Counted from the first letter of the stretch, positions 27,584 to 37,713 are shown. The stretch: 64,000 bases of DNA from Treponema pedis (GCF_017161325.1 NZ_CP045670.1:248001-312000); one strand, 5' to 3'. The notes: generated by a model from the sequence alone, not told the origin. Numbers and translations: made by a program.

Positions 27584-29146
27584 ATGAAAAACTTTAAGTT
27601 TGCCGCCTTGATTGCGGCAATAATATTTACGGCTTTGTTTGTAAGCTGTCCGAGTGCAAAGAATATACCGGAAGGCGGAAATGAGGAAGCGAATAAGAAT
27701 GAGAATAAAGAGAAAAAACCTCCTTATGATGTTTGGAAAGATTCTTCGAGGGATAAGTCCTATGCAACCGTATTCGAAGGGGATAAGGGTCCTATAGGGG
27801 TGGATAACCAGAAGGGCTTTTATCGTATTCCAGCTCTTACCGTTACAAAAGACGGGGTTTTGCTCGCCTTTGCCGACAAACGCTTCGGAGATAATATGGA
27901 TACGGGGTATGATATACCGATTAGCGGTAGCGGTATTGCACAGGGCGGAAATTATAGGAATAAAAATAAACCTTCGGATATTGTAATGCGAAAATCCTCG
28001 GATGCGGGCAAAACCTGGTCGGAAGAAACCGTTTGCGCGCGCGGCGACGGGCATGGACAACAACAGGCTCATAACGATACGGAGAATAACAATATTACGT
28101 CGGTTACGAAGCCTCAAGACGGTAAGTATGCGGGGCATTGCGACGCCGTTCCCGCTGCCGACCGCGATTCCGGACAACTTTTATTTTTAACATGTTCCGG
28201 GAGCAGTAATTACAGTAACCAAAACGGCCCCAACTATTTACTTTGCTTTACTTCTCTTGACGGCGGAAAAACTTGGACTTATAAAGATATAAGCTCGGAT
28301 ATTGAGCGTTTAACAAACAATAACTCCGGACAGCGGTTTTTCGGTTCAGGAAGAGCGACACAGTCTAAAATTCATAAAAAAGGAAGTCATTATCGGGTGT
28401 ATGCGCATGTCGGAATTGCCGGTAAAGGCTATGTTATGTACACGGACGACTTCGGCTCTAATTGGAAAATGCTTAAACGGCAGGGCGGAAGCGGGGAAAT
28501 TACCGGCTGGGATGAAGTAAAGGTTACGGAATTCGATGACGGCAGTCTTCTTATTGTAGGCAAGCAAAAATCAGGTTCAAATCCTCTTACCGTGTTTAAG
28601 TATTCCGATGTAGAAAACGGTACGGGAACATTTGAAAATAATGTAAACGTACAAAATATCGCAGGCACCGAATGTAACGGGGATATGATAATAGTAAAGG
28701 CTAAAAAAACCGCTTCGGGTGAAAAGGTAAATCTCGTATTGGCATCTTATCCCTTAGGCCTTAAATCGGGAGCAGCTTCTGCGAGTGAGATTTCAGGTGC
28801 CCGCAGCAGTACGAATTTTTACCGCTTTAACATAGGTATTTATTGGAAAGAATTTGAAGGCAATGCCTTAACTTTACCCGAAGCGACTTCTTTTAATTCC
28901 GGCTGGTGTACAAACCCGTATCGGGTACAAGGAGATTAAGATATAGAAGGCGTGTACTCTGTAATGCAGGAGCTTCCCAATAAAAATATCGGAATTTTAT
29001 ATGAAGAAGGCCCTGCGACAAGAGCGGAACTTAAAAGCGGACAAAAAATACCGTTTAAAGGTTACCAGTACGGCGACTGGAACGTTATAAAATATAAAGA
29101 GCTTGATATTTCCGATATAACCGGCGGACAATATTCCAAGCTGTAA
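27584..29146 (+). pseudogene. Exo-alpha-sialidase lipoprotein interrupted by TAA
   Basis: A 520-codon frame encodes a lipoprotein (lipobox LFVSC) and a six-bladed sialidase. Present are the FYRIP motif (Arg81, first of the arginine triad) and Asp boxes SSDAGKTW, SLDGGKTW and a weaker TDDFGSNW. A TAA at codon 452 (28937-28939) splits it. Beyond the stop the same frame reads GVYSVMQELPNKNIGILYEEG, which carries the Tyr nucleophile (Tyr458) of sialidases (compare AYSTM...GLLYE in related enzymes). The truncated product should therefore be inactive unless the stop is read through or is an error. Sialidase releases host sialic acid and is a known trait of oral treponemes. Confidence 0.85.
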
Positions 29147-29346
29147 ATATTTGCGGCGGTTTTGCTTTAAATTTATACCCGCAATGCATAAAAATACCCT
29201 CTCTACCGCTTTTTTTCAGATAACGGCGGGGAGGGGGATTACCTTTCAGTGCCGAATTTTAACATAAAAAATTACAATTTGCCGTTTTAGAAGGAGTTCC
29301 GACAAGAGTACAAAAGGTGAAAATTTCAGCATATAGGAGTTATGAG

Positions 29347-31503
29347 ATGAAAGAAAAAGGTATAACGGACAGTCTTCCTCAAAAAAAATGTAAGAAAATA
29401 TTTCAGTTTAAAAGACGTTTTTCAATTCAATTTAAATTACTGCTTCCGATAATTTTTTTAACCCTGATTCAATATGCAGTTTTGCTTTATAATGAATGGC
29501 GGAGTATCCGCAATTTTTCTTATGAACAGATAAGAGCATTGGCTAACGTAAAACATCTTGCTTTTATAAATGCGGTCAATAATTATTCGGAAACGGGAGG
29601 TATTCTTCTGGATTTTATATCTCAGGATACGAATATTATAAAAGCCTTTGCCGAAAAAGACAGAAATGCTCTTTTATATGCTGCAGGGCCATTGTATAAA
29701 ACTATGCATGAAAAATACAACATAGAGCAATTTCATTTTCACACGCCGGAAGTAAATTCTTTTTTGCGTGTACACGCCCCTTTAAAATACGGCGATAATC
29801 TAAGCTCTTACCGCCTTTCGGTAATTGAAGCCAATAAAGAAAAAAAACGCATTTCCGGTTTGGAAGTCGGATTAAGCGATTTGGGATTCCGCATAGTTAC
29901 ACCCTTATATTCTTCCGAAGGAGTGCATATAGGTTCGGTTGAATGCGGAGGGGCAATTAATACCGATTTTATTAACGCTTTATGTAAAATAAGTTCCGAG
30001 GAAGTATTGGAAGGCGGAATGAATATGAGCATTACAATAAAAACTCTTGAAGGAGAATATAAGGTTATAGCCGGTAATTTTAACGATACGGATACGGATA
30101 ATCCTCAAACTATTTCCGATATTTTAATGACGCAAAACCTTATAACAACGGTAAAAAATAGAAGTGCGGTTTATTATCCTTTACGGGACTTTTCGAATAA
30201 TAATATAGGATATGTTAAATTCGTTTTCGGGATTGATAAAATTTTACGGGAGCGAAATGTATTTTTTCTGCGTACCTTTATATTGTCTTTGTTAGTTTTA
30301 TTGCTGTACACAATAATTATAGGTATTATAAGCCGTATAAGCATAATAAGCCCTGTAAAATATGCGGTAAAAACTCTTAAAAACATCTCGGAAGGCGACG
30401 GAGATTTAACCGTGAGTATGCCGGTGAGAGGGAATGACGAGCTTACGGATTTATCGATATACTTTAATCAAACAATTGAAAAAATAAGAGCTGCCGTTGA
30501 GGTTGTCGGCGGAAGTACCGAAACTATGCAGGAAGTAGGCGATGAGCTTGCAAGCAATATAACCGAAACTGCAAGTGCCGTTCATGAAATAAGCGCAAAC
30601 ATTGAAGCCGTAAAAAAACAAATCCTTACACAGGCCTCAAGCGTAACCGCCGTGGGAGCTTCTTTACAGGTAATGGCGACTTCAATAGAAAAAGTTGATA
30701 ACCACATAAAAATACAAATACAAAATATAGAAGATTCTTCAAAATCGATTAACCTTATGGTGTCCAATATTCAATCCGCTGCAGATGCCGTTGAAACAAA
30801 TCTGGAAACACTCGGAAGTTTAAATATTGAAACGGAAGAAGGAAAAACGGTTATCGGCGAAGCCGTAGATTTAAGTAAATCCGTAGATGAAAGCTCGGAA
30901 GTACTTTTAGAAGCAAGCAGCGTTATTCAACATATTGCAGCGCAAACAAATCTTTTGGCAATGAACGCCGCGATTGAGGCGGCACATGCGGGAGAGGCGG
31001 GAAAAGGTTTTGCCGTTGTTGCCGATGAAATACGTAAACTTGCGGAAGAATCCAATATGCAGGGAAAAAATATTACTTTGATATTAAAAGAATTAAAAGA
31101 GAAAATAAAACGTGTAAGCGAAGCCGCATTATCCATCAAAAACCGTTTTGATACGATTGCCGGCTTGGCTGAAAAAACAAAGCGACAAGAGTTTATCATT
31201 ATGGAAACTATGGAGGAGCAAAAAGAAGGAAGCGGGCAAATTGTACGGGCAATGCAGCAAATAGAGAATATGACTGAAGAAGTAAAAAAAAGCTCGCAGG
31301 CAATGCTTACGGGAAGCGTACTTGTTTCAAAAGAAATGGAAAGACTGGGAGCCCTTTCCGACAGTATAGCAAACAGTATGAACGAAATGGCTTCAGGTGC
31401 GGTTCAAATTAACAATGCGGAAACGGAAATAAGCGATATAGGTCAAATCAATAAACGAAGTATCGAAAAGGTTGTCGAAGAAATAAAGAAATTTAAAGTG
31501 TAG
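29347..31503 (+). CDS. Methyl-accepting chemotaxis protein
   Basis: A chemoreceptor of 718 residues. It has a cytoplasmic N-tail, a first membrane helix (about residues 30-52, [17 protein letters not shown]), a periplasmic Cache-like sensor of about 250 residues, a second helix (about 305-330), a HAMP domain ([18 protein letters not shown]) and a long coiled-coil signalling domain with the hairpin tip [22 protein letters not shown] choose ATG 29347, with AGGAG 7 bases upstream, over an in-frame GTG ten codons earlier. It would steer flagellar motility in response to an unknown ligand; the neighbouring sialidase makes a host glycan product a guess only. Confidence 0.93.
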   Translation: MKEKGITDSLPQKKCKKIFQFKRRFSIQFKLLLPIIFLTLIQYAVLLYNEWRSIRNFSYEQIRALANVKHLAFINAVNNYSETGGILLDFISQDTNIIKAFAEKDRNALLYAAGPLYKTMHEKYNIEQFHFHTPEVNSFLRVHAPLKYGDNLSSYRLSVIEANKEKKRISGLEVGLSDLGFRIVTPLYSSEGVHIGSVECGGAINTDFINALCKISSEEVLEGGMNMSITIKTLEGEYKVIAGNFNDTDTDNPQTISDILMTQNLITTVKNRSAVYYPLRDFSNNNIGYVKFVFGIDKILRERNVFFLRTFILSLLVLLLYTIIIGIISRISIISPVKYAVKTLKNISEGDGDLTVSMPVRGNDELTDLSIYFNQTIEKIRAAVEVVGGSTETMQEVGDELASNITETASAVHEISANIEAVKKQILTQASSVTAVGASLQVMATSIEKVDNHIKIQIQNIEDSSKSINLMVSNIQSAADAVETNLETLGSLNIETEEGKTVIGEAVDLSKSVDESSEVLLEASSVIQHIAAQTNLLAMNAAIEAAHAGEAGKGFAVVADEIRKLAEESNMQGKNITLILKELKEKIKRVSEAALSIKNRFDTIAGLAEKTKRQEFIIMETMEEQKEGSGQIVRAMQQIENMTEEVKKSSQAMLTGSVLVSKEMERLGALSDSIANSMNEMASGAVQINNAETEISDIGQINKRSIEKVVEEIKKFKV

Positions 31504-31615
31504 AGGTTTAATTTAAACTTTAAGATTTTCCCGCTCCGTTTGACGGTAACAACGATTAGTTAAAACTTCCCGGACCTTTCTGCCGCAACTTTATAAAATA
31601 TTTTTATAATGCCCC

Positions 31616-31643
31616 TTGAAAATTTACTTCGATAGCTTATAAT
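31616..31643 (+). promoter_or_regulatory. Promoter giving a leaderless transcript
   Basis: TTGAAA (31616-31621), a 16-base spacer and TATAAT (31638-31643) end only 6 bases before the ATG at 31650. A normal start site would fall at the ATG itself. No Shine-Dalgarno sequence precedes the gene. Confidence 0.7.
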
Positions 31644-31649
31644 TATAGA

Positions 31650-33236
31650 ATGAATCAAGATAACGTAAAAGATATTTTACTTCAAATTGCCGATACCGAG
31701 CTTGAATTTTCCGTTACCTTTACGGGAAAATCCAGTAAAAAAGTAAACGGTCTTTATAAGCCCGATACTCACGAAATTATTTTGCACAATAAAAATTTTG
31801 CAAGTGATAATGAAATGATTTATACGGCAATTCACGAATACACTCACCACAAACAATGCGAAAAAGAAGGCGGTTTTTATTCTACGCGAGTTCACACACC
31901 GAAATTTTGGACTCTCTTTCACTTATTGCTGGAAGAAGCCGAAAAAAAAGGTCTTTATAAAATTACACTGGAAGAATCGCCTGAGCTTATAGAGCTTACG
32001 GAACAAATACGGCAAACCGTAATGGTTGAAGACGGCAAGCTCATTAAGGAGCTCGGAAGGCTTTTGGCGAAGGCTCGTCCCTTGTGTAAAAAGGCCGGTG
32101 TAAGGTATGAAGATTATGTAGATAGGGTTTTGTGCCTTCCGCGGGCATCGGCGACCGCATTGGAAAAAATAAACGCTTATAATATAAATCCTGAAATAGG
32201 AGCGGACGCTATGCGGCAGGTGGCAAATATAGGTAATGCCGAAAGACGGGCGGAAGCCGAAAGACTTTTTTTAAATAAAAACAGTCCTGCCGCAGTACGC
32301 GGTAAAATCGTTTCACCTAAAAAAGAAGAAGACCCGCGAAGGGCTCTTGAAAAAGAAAAACGCCGTCTTGAAAAAACCATTTTAAGTTTACAGGCAAAAC
32401 TTGAATCCGTAGAAAGCCGTCTTGCAAATATGCCCGTTCAAGCCTTTATATTTATTCTTATTTTTTCATCTCTTTTATTAATACCGCTAAGAGCTCAAGA
32501 CTCAAACGGCACCGAAACGCCTTCAATTCCTCCTATACCCTCCATTCCGCAAATACCTGAAATAACCGTTATTCCAGTTACTGGAGAACCTCCTCAACCG
32601 ATAATTCCTAAAGCTCCTGAACGTCCGGTAATTAAAAATCCGCTGACCCCGAAAAATACCACTTCAAAAGGAAGTGCGGGCGGCAACAAGGCGGGTTTTT
32701 CTCCGTCGGAATATATGAAACTTTTAAACGGGACACAAAACGGCAATTTTATTCAAACTTTGATGAATTCCGTAGTAGGAAGCGATGAAGAGGGCTCCGC
32801 TCTTTTAAATAAAATACTTAATCAATTCCATTCTTTCGATACCGCAAAAAATCCGGTAAGTAAGTTTACTTCAAATAAAGACGTGAGAATAAACGGCCTT
32901 AAATTAAACGGAGTTGATGTGCTTAAAGAAATCGGAAATATTGAAATTTCAAGGTTAACCGCAGATAAAAGTTTTTTTGCGGCTGCAGATTCAAAATTTT
33001 TATCGGACGGAAGCGGAAGCAAGGAAATTTTATACATTTTTGCAAAACGTAATACCGAAGGAAAATATAAACTTTTTATTGAAGTTTTTCAAAATACTGA
33101 AAATGAAAATTCCGTTTTTTATAAACTTGCAAAACTTTCTCCCGTAGAAGCCGAATTAAAAGGTTCCGTGCTTTTTGCCGAATTGAAAACGGAAAGCACC
33201 GATTTTGAAGCCGTATTTTTACTTAAAACCGATTAA
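31650..33236 (+). CDS. Zincin-like domain joined to a membrane-anchored secreted domain
   Basis: A 528-residue protein of unknown function with an odd layout. Residues 1-130 contain HEYTHH (His62, Glu63, His66), the HExxH zinc-metallopeptidase motif, with the nearby helix FWTLFHLLLEEAEKKG. Residues 225-260 form a charged coiled coil. At residue 261 a Met begins MPVQAFIFILIFSSLLLIP, which looks like a signal peptide or anchor, followed by a proline-rich linker (SIPPIPSIPQIPEI) and a beta-rich C-terminus. It may be one single-pass protein with a cytoplasmic zincin and an exported tail, or two genes fused. An internal start at 32430 has only a weak ribosome binding site. Confidence 0.75.
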   Translation: MNQDNVKDILLQIADTELEFSVTFTGKSSKKVNGLYKPDTHEIILHNKNFASDNEMIYTAIHEYTHHKQCEKEGGFYSTRVHTPKFWTLFHLLLEEAEKKGLYKITLEESPELIELTEQIRQTVMVEDGKLIKELGRLLAKARPLCKKAGVRYEDYVDRVLCLPRASATALEKINAYNINPEIGADAMRQVANIGNAERRAEAERLFLNKNSPAAVRGKIVSPKKEEDPRRALEKEKRRLEKTILSLQAKLESVESRLANMPVQAFIFILIFSSLLLIPLRAQDSNGTETPSIPPIPSIPQIPEITVIPVTGEPPQPIIPKAPERPVIKNPLTPKNTTSKGSAGGNKAGFSPSEYMKLLNGTQNGNFIQTLMNSVVGSDEEGSALLNKILNQFHSFDTAKNPVSKFTSNKDVRINGLKLNGVDVLKEIGNIEISRLTADKSFFAAADSKFLSDGSGSKEILYIFAKRNTEGKYKLFIEVFQNTENENSVFYKLAKLSPVEAELKGSVLFAELKTESTDFEAVFLLKTD

Positions 33237-33258
33237 CAATAAGATTAATTTTAAGGCT

Positions 33259-33332
33259 GAAAAAGAAGAGCCGTCCAAAAGGAGGATAATGAACGGCTCT
33301 AGTGAAAAACAGTGTGTATCGTTTGTGTGTGT
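33259..33332 (-). ncRNA. Candidate small RNA with a CCUCC-displaying terminator loop
   Basis: On the minus strand, a promoter (33339-33367) is followed by about 70 bases with no open frame and then a terminator: stem AGAGCCGT / ACGGCTCT (33300-33293 and 33274-33267), 18-base loop and a U-rich tail (UCUUUUUC). The loop contains AUUAUCCUCCUUUU, complementary to a strong ribosome binding site plus start (AAGGAGGATAAT). This is the layout of trans-acting small RNAs that block Shine-Dalgarno sequences. It lies convergent to the zincin-like gene, whose stop is at 33236, and could also end transcripts of unknown upstream origin. The stretch 33237-33475 holds nothing else I can recognise. Confidence 0.65.
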
Positions 33333-33338
33333 GAGTAT

Positions 33339-33367
33339 AATATATCAAAAACCTCAAAAAATGTCAA
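33339..33367 (-). promoter_or_regulatory. Sigma-70 promoter of the candidate small RNA
   Basis: Exact TTGACA (33367-33362), a 17-base spacer and TATATT (33344-33339) predict a start near 33332. No protein-coding gene follows on this strand before the hairpin at 33300-33267. Confidence 0.75.
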
Positions 33368-33475
33368 TAGATTTTTTAGAAAAAATTCATTTTTTTTATA
33401 TTATATATTTTAAACATTTTACTTCTTCAGTTTAAGGTTATAAAAATACCTTTTACCTTAATTTATAATTCATAT

Positions 33476-35314
33476 TTAAAATGCCAAACTGAGCTGCGGT
33501 ATATATGTAATTAACATAAGAATTATAAATTGAATCATAAGATAGGGTAGAATGTTTTTAATAATTTTTGTTACGGGCTTTTTAAATGTATAGCTTGCAA
33601 TAAATAAGTTCATTCCGATAGGCGGAGTCAAAAAGCCTAAAGCAAGGTTTGTTAAAAATATCGTTCCCGTGTGGACGGGGTGAACACCGAAACTTTCCGC
33701 TACCGGAATGACTAACGGCGATACGACCAGGATTGCGGAATACAAATCCATTATACAGCCTACCAGTAAAAGAAGAATATTCAATAAAAGTAAAAATACG
33801 TATTTTGATGATACATATTGCAAGGCAAACTCGGATAGCATATTGGGTACTCCCGCATAAACGAGGAATAAGGCTAAGGCCTTAGCGGTACCTATTATAA
33901 CGAGCACACCTCCTGCCGTAGGAATACTTTCCAAAATAACATGGGAGGCTTGCTTTATTGTAAAGTCTTTACGGATAAAGACTTCCAAAATAAATGCGTA
34001 TATTACGGCAAAGGCTGCCGTTTCAAAAAGCGAAAAAAAGCCTGAGAAGTATCCCGTACTAATTGCAACAGGTAAAACCAATTCGGGGATTCCTTCTTTG
34101 AGACTTTCCCAAAGAGCTTTTTTGGAAAAGGTCGTTCGTTTTTTTGTTTTATCTTTTATAATTCCTATTATAATCATAGAAATTGCAAGTAAAATACCGG
34201 GAAGAAAGGCTCCTTTAAAAAGAGCGAAAATATCCACCGTCATAAAGTTGGTGGCACCGTAGACAATAACGGCTAAACTGGGCGGCAGTAAAATTCCTAT
34301 AGACCCTGACGAGGTAATAAGCGCTTCGGCATCATCTTCGGAATATCCGGAGCCGGTTAGAATTAGGCTTAATATTCCCCCTAAAGCTAAAATAGTAACT
34401 CCTGAAGCTCCCGTAAAAGTTGTAAAAAAGGTTGAAACCAAAACGGCTGCAATAACAACTCCGCCCCTTATTTGACCTACGGAATTCTTTACAAATTCCA
34501 AAAGTCTTTTTCCCGCACTTCCGCTTGCCAAAAGGTAACCTGCAATGGTAAACATGGGAATTGCCGCTATAGATGTATCGGTTAAGATATTATAGGTTTC
34601 TATCGGGATACTTTCAACATAACCGCCGGTAGTCATAAAAGAAAAATATGCAATTCCTGCAAGTACTATGTAAAGCGGCATTCCGAAAAGGGCGCTTATT
34701 GAAAAGAAGAGTACAATTGGAATAAGCAAGGTTGAAGAAGCCGATAATATAAAGCCGAAAACCGAATTAAGAAGACTGTATATTTTCCACGAAGTTATAT
34801 CGGTAAATTTTCCGAATATTAAATCCAGTAAGCTGATAACGGAGCCCGTGCTTAAAATAAAACCCGTTATAAGTCCCAAAATTATTGCAACGGCATTTTT
34901 AGTTCTTTTAACTTCCATAAAAAGTATTGCGGCATACATAACGGGAAGAGCCGAAAAAAACAATTTTGTGGGAATATAAAAAACGGAATCGTTTTCCGCA
35001 ATTTGAGAGTAATTGGGAAAAACGGAAAAAAATAAAGAAGTTAAAACAGCGATATTTACTGCGGAGATAATTTGCAGTATTATTCTTTTTGTGTTTTCCC
35101 GAAAAATAGAGGTTAGAACTTCGATATTTAACTGTTTTTTACAGGCGGTTGTTATAATTCCTGCAAGACAGGCAAATACAAAAATAAGCTGGACTGTCAG
35201 CCTTTCAGGACCTAACACGGTTATGCCTAAACCGGTAATAATATGAATGATAAACGGCAGCCATATTAAAACTGCCGTTATAATTAGAATCAAAATATTT
35301 ACAGCTTTTTTCAT
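33476..35314 (-). CDS. TRAP transporter fused small/large permease (DctQM)
   Basis: A membrane protein of 612 residues joining a DctQ-like N-terminal part (about four helices) to a DctM large subunit of about 430 residues. The DctM signatures are GASGVTILALGGILSLIL, SSGSIGILLPPSLAVIVYG, AFAVIYAFILEVF and TPPIGMNLFIASY. It drives ion-coupled uptake of the ligand brought by the periplasmic protein at 35331. I choose ATG 35314, 16 bases after that gene; an in-frame TTG at 35350 would overlap it. It corresponds to the T. pallidum Tp0958 type of TatT-TRAP system. Confidence 0.92.
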   Translation of the reverse strand: MKKAVNILILIITAVLIWLPFIIHIITGLGITVLGPERLTVQLIFVFACLAGIITTACKKQLNIEVLTSIFRENTKRIILQIISAVNIAVLTSLFFSVFPNYSQIAENDSVFYIPTKLFFSALPVMYAAILFMEVKRTKNAVAIILGLITGFILSTGSVISLLDLIFGKFTDITSWKIYSLLNSVFGFILSASSTLLIPIVLFFSISALFGMPLYIVLAGIAYFSFMTTGGYVESIPIETYNILTDTSIAAIPMFTIAGYLLASGSAGKRLLEFVKNSVGQIRGGVVIAAVLVSTFFTTFTGASGVTILALGGILSLILTGSGYSEDDAEALITSSGSIGILLPPSLAVIVYGATNFMTVDIFALFKGAFLPGILLAISMIIIGIIKDKTKKRTTFSKKALWESLKEGIPELVLPVAISTGYFSGFFSLFETAAFAVIYAFILEVFIRKDFTIKQASHVILESIPTAGGVLVIIGTAKALALFLVYAGVPNMLSEFALQYVSSKYVFLLLLNILLLLVGCIMDLYSAILVVSPLVIPVAESFGVHPVHTGTIFLTNLALGFLTPPIGMNLFIASYTFKKPVTKIIKNILPYLMIQFIILMLITYIPQLSLAF

Positions 35315-35330
35315 GCCGTCTATAATATAC

Positions 35331-36359
35331 TTATTTTCGATAAGGTTCAAGCAGCTGTTTTATTTTTTTATATATTTCAATATTTATTACATTCGGAAGA
35401 GCCTTGTGTACCGCTTCCGCGTCTTTATGAAATTCGTTTGTCCATTCAGATTTTTCCTTATCGGAAAGTTCGATTTTTTTTACACCTGCGGCAAGCATTT
35501 TAGATAAATAATCGCTATCCATTTTATCGAGAGCTTCATTCAGACTTTTACGTGTTTTTTCAAGAGCTGCAAGCATTTCGGGTTTGTATTTATCGGGAAT
35601 GAGTTTCCATGATTCTTCGGTTATTACAAAACCTGACATTACGGGACAAAGTCTTGCGTCCAAAATATACGAAATATCTTTGTATAAGCCCAATACATGT
35701 GTTAATAAATGGACGGCCGTAAAGCCTCTTGCACCGGTTGAGCTTTTTAAATTTTGTATCCACTTTGAAGGCGGCACGGGGTCTACATTGAAGCCGCAAA
35801 CTTTAAGCACATCGGAAAAGTCTTTTGTGTCGTTGGAACAAACAAGTTTGATTTTTTTCAGGTCTCCAAGTGAAGAGTAGGAATCTTTTGTATAAAAAGA
35901 AAGCCAGCCGGCATTTGACCACGTTAAAAGTTTACAGCCCGATTTTTGAATTTCATTTTCAAAAAAATTGCCGTGTTTTTCCAAAACAAGGTCCAATTCT
36001 TTTTGATTTTGGATTAAAAAAGGAATTGCCAAGGTAAATATTTGAGCCTTAGGTGCAAGTTCGTTTAAACCTACGGTATTAAAAACAGCCCCGTCTATTT
36101 GCGGACGTTGTCCGGGGCGTGAAGGTTTCATTTTTTGAATAACCGATTTATCTCCCCCTAAAACATACGTGTCATAGAATTTTACGCTTACCAAGCCTCC
36201 CGTAATTTTATTCCACTCCTGAGCCATTTTTTTCAGTTCAATTTCCCAAGGGGAGCGTGCCGGCGCTACGGTAGCAATTTTTAATTCGATTTTTTGCTGT
36301 GCAAAAATTGCGGTACAGCAAAACCATGTTAAAATACCTGCCAGTATTTTTTTCTTCAT
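35331..36359 (-). CDS. TRAP transporter substrate-binding protein (DctP family)
   Basis: A 342-residue periplasmic protein with signal peptide MKKKILAGILTWFCCTAIFA. Family features are IELKIATVAPARSPWEIELKK at the start of the mature chain, AIPFLIQNQKELD, and VVSGF-like ligand-pocket segments. Treponemal relatives (Tp0957) bind hydrophobic ligands in complex with the TatT lipoprotein encoded directly upstream, 2 bases away. Confidence 0.93.
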   Translation of the reverse strand: MKKKILAGILTWFCCTAIFAQQKIELKIATVAPARSPWEIELKKMAQEWNKITGGLVSVKFYDTYVLGGDKSVIQKMKPSRPGQRPQIDGAVFNTVGLNELAPKAQIFTLAIPFLIQNQKELDLVLEKHGNFFENEIQKSGCKLLTWSNAGWLSFYTKDSYSSLGDLKKIKLVCSNDTKDFSDVLKVCGFNVDPVPPSKWIQNLKSSTGARGFTAVHLLTHVLGLYKDISYILDARLCPVMSGFVITEESWKLIPDKYKPEMLAALEKTRKSLNEALDKMDSDYLSKMLAAGVKKIELSDKEKSEWTNEFHKDAEAVHKALPNVINIEIYKKIKQLLEPYRK

Positions 36360-36361
36360 AT

Positions 36362-37345
36362 TTAATCTCCTAAAATAAAGTCGGATTTATGTTCTTTAAG
36401 CCATCTTGCATATTTTTGGGCAAGGGTTGTTTGTAATTTATTGGCGGGCTGTGCTTCGGGGTCTATGCTTAACGCTTTTTCTATAGCTTCATCGAAACCT
36501 TTGCCGTCTTGTTGCGGAATACAAAATGATACCGCATAAGTTACGTGTATTGAAGGAGTTTTTCCTTCGGACAGTTCCAAGGCTTTTTGATAGGCGTGTT
36601 TTGCTTTTTCAGGACTGCCTCCGAGCGAATCGGGAGCTGCCGCATAAAATTTAGCCAATATGTCCCAAACGGCTCCGTCTGAGTATACCGGATTAAGAGA
36701 GGTTGCGGCTTCCAGCATAGCAACTCCGCCTGCCAGCGATTGAAGATTATCGGAATCCAGAGGGTCAAGTGCAAAAGCTGCAAGTATTCCCGCTCCGGCC
36801 CAATGAAGGGCTTCAACATCGTATATTTTGCAGTTTAAAAGAGCTGTTTGTATTTTTTCGGAGTTGTCGGAATGAATAGCCTCCGCGAATCCCGGATATG
36901 CCGCATCTAAGGATAAAAGAGCCGCTTTTGCTCCGCGTTTGTAGAATTTTTTAGCTCGGAAAAATGCAGTATTTTTTTTATCGAATTCGTTGTCGGAAAG
37001 GTAAACGGCAGGGCTTTCTATAAAAACATTTGCGTACATAATATAAAGCTGCCCCGTCATTAAGGCAAGGCCCCTATGTTTAGGGTCTTGGATATGCATA
37101 GCTTCATATAACTTTAAAATTACGGGAAAAACTTCTCCTACAATTTCAATATCGTCTTCTCCCGTTAGGGCGGTAATGGGATTAGGCGCATTAGGGTCGG
37201 GCTTTATTTTTATCTTATGCTCGGGAAGAGGCGCCATCGCATTGGCCGCAGATTTATATGCCATTTGTTTTATTGAACATGACGGTAAAAAAGATACCGC
37301 CATAGCCGCTGCAAGTAAAAGTTTAACAGTTTTTTTTATTTTCAT
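36362..37345 (-). CDS. tatT: TatT-type TRAP-associated TPR lipoprotein
   Basis: A 327-residue lipoprotein (lipobox FLPSC) built of tetratricopeptide-like helices, including AKHAYQKALELSEGKTPSIH and FDEAIEKALSIDPEAQP. It matches the T. pallidum Tp0956 family, trimeric proteins that associate with the TRAP binding protein and have pores suited to hydrophobic ligands. I choose ATG 37345, with GAGGA upstream. It is cotranscribed with the TRAP genes and overlaps the end of the small upstream gene by 23 bases. Confidence 0.9.
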   Translation of the reverse strand: MKIKKTVKLLLAAAMAVSFLPSCSIKQMAYKSAANAMAPLPEHKIKIKPDPNAPNPITALTGEDDIEIVGEVFPVILKLYEAMHIQDPKHRGLALMTGQLYIMYANVFIESPAVYLSDNEFDKKNTAFFRAKKFYKRGAKAALLSLDAAYPGFAEAIHSDNSEKIQTALLNCKIYDVEALHWAGAGILAAFALDPLDSDNLQSLAGGVAMLEAATSLNPVYSDGAVWDILAKFYAAAPDSLGGSPEKAKHAYQKALELSEGKTPSIHVTYAVSFCIPQQDGKGFDEAIEKALSIDPEAQPANKLQTTLAQKYARWLKEHKSDFILGD

Positions 37346-37584
37346 TTTTCCAATCCTCGATAAATTTTTCATAAGCTGCAATTGAAGCCGAGAGAGAAAT
37401 CTCCTGTGCGCGGCCCCTGCCGTCTATATTATTCCCTTCTAAAAATATATAATGCCTCCAAGGTGCCTTCCAAGTCCGAAATCGAACAGTTTTTGTCATG
37501 CAACCTTCGGCGGGTAAGTACGCGGATTTCGTCATCAAACACTTCGTTAAATTTTTCCAGCTCCCAATCAGTTGTTTCCGTCAT
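37323..37584 (-). CDS. Small conserved-looking protein upstream of tatT (frameshifted)
   Basis: From ATG 37584 the frame reads MTETTDWELEKFNEV..., and after LEALYIF runs out of frame. Continuing in the next frame gives EGNNIDGRGRAQEIS...AAYEKFIEDWKNENKKNC and a stop at 37323. One T too many in a T5 run (minus strand, 37445-37441) explains this; with four T the protein is a coherent 86 residues. It is acidic and helical, with no signal peptide. It is the first gene of the TRAP/tatT operon, with a promoter that leaves no leader. The function is unknown. Confidence 0.6.
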
Positions 37585-37591
37585 ACACTAA

Positions 37592-37620
37592 AATATAGGA
37601 TATTTTCAGCTTTTTGGCAA
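37592..37620 (-). promoter_or_regulatory. Promoter of the TatT/TRAP operon (leaderless start)
   Basis: TTGCCA (37620-37615), a 17-base spacer and TATATT (37597-37592) lie so that the predicted start falls at or beside the ATG 37584. No ribosome binding site is seen. Confidence 0.65.
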
Positions 37621-37691
37621 GTCTATAGATAAGGTAATAAATTTTTAAATCTGTATATCGATAGGGAGGGCGTAATGAGGGTCAGGTTATA

Positions 37692-37713
37692 AATCCGAGC
37701 CGAAGCTCGGATT
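37692..37713. terminator. Bidirectional-type hairpin
   Basis: A perfect 9-bp stem, AATCCGAGC / GCTCGGATT, with a CGAA tetraloop lies 29 bases after the lipoprotein stop at 37742 (minus strand). Short T-rich stretches flank it on both strands. Confidence 0.75.

Noticed and set aside
29317-29346. GTG start of the chemoreceptor gene
   Set aside because: The ATG at 29347 has a better-placed AGGAG and gives a normal N-terminus.
33289-33435. 48-codon plus-strand frame behind a perfect GGAGG
   Set aside because: The GGAGG lies in the loop of the minus-strand terminator, the peptide is low-complexity and AT-rich, and no plus-strand promoter precedes it. The small RNA explains the site better.
37382-37591. 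Plus-strand frame opposite the small gene before tatT
   Set aside because: It has no ribosome binding site, and the minus-strand protein (with one base corrected) is coherent and leads into the operon.
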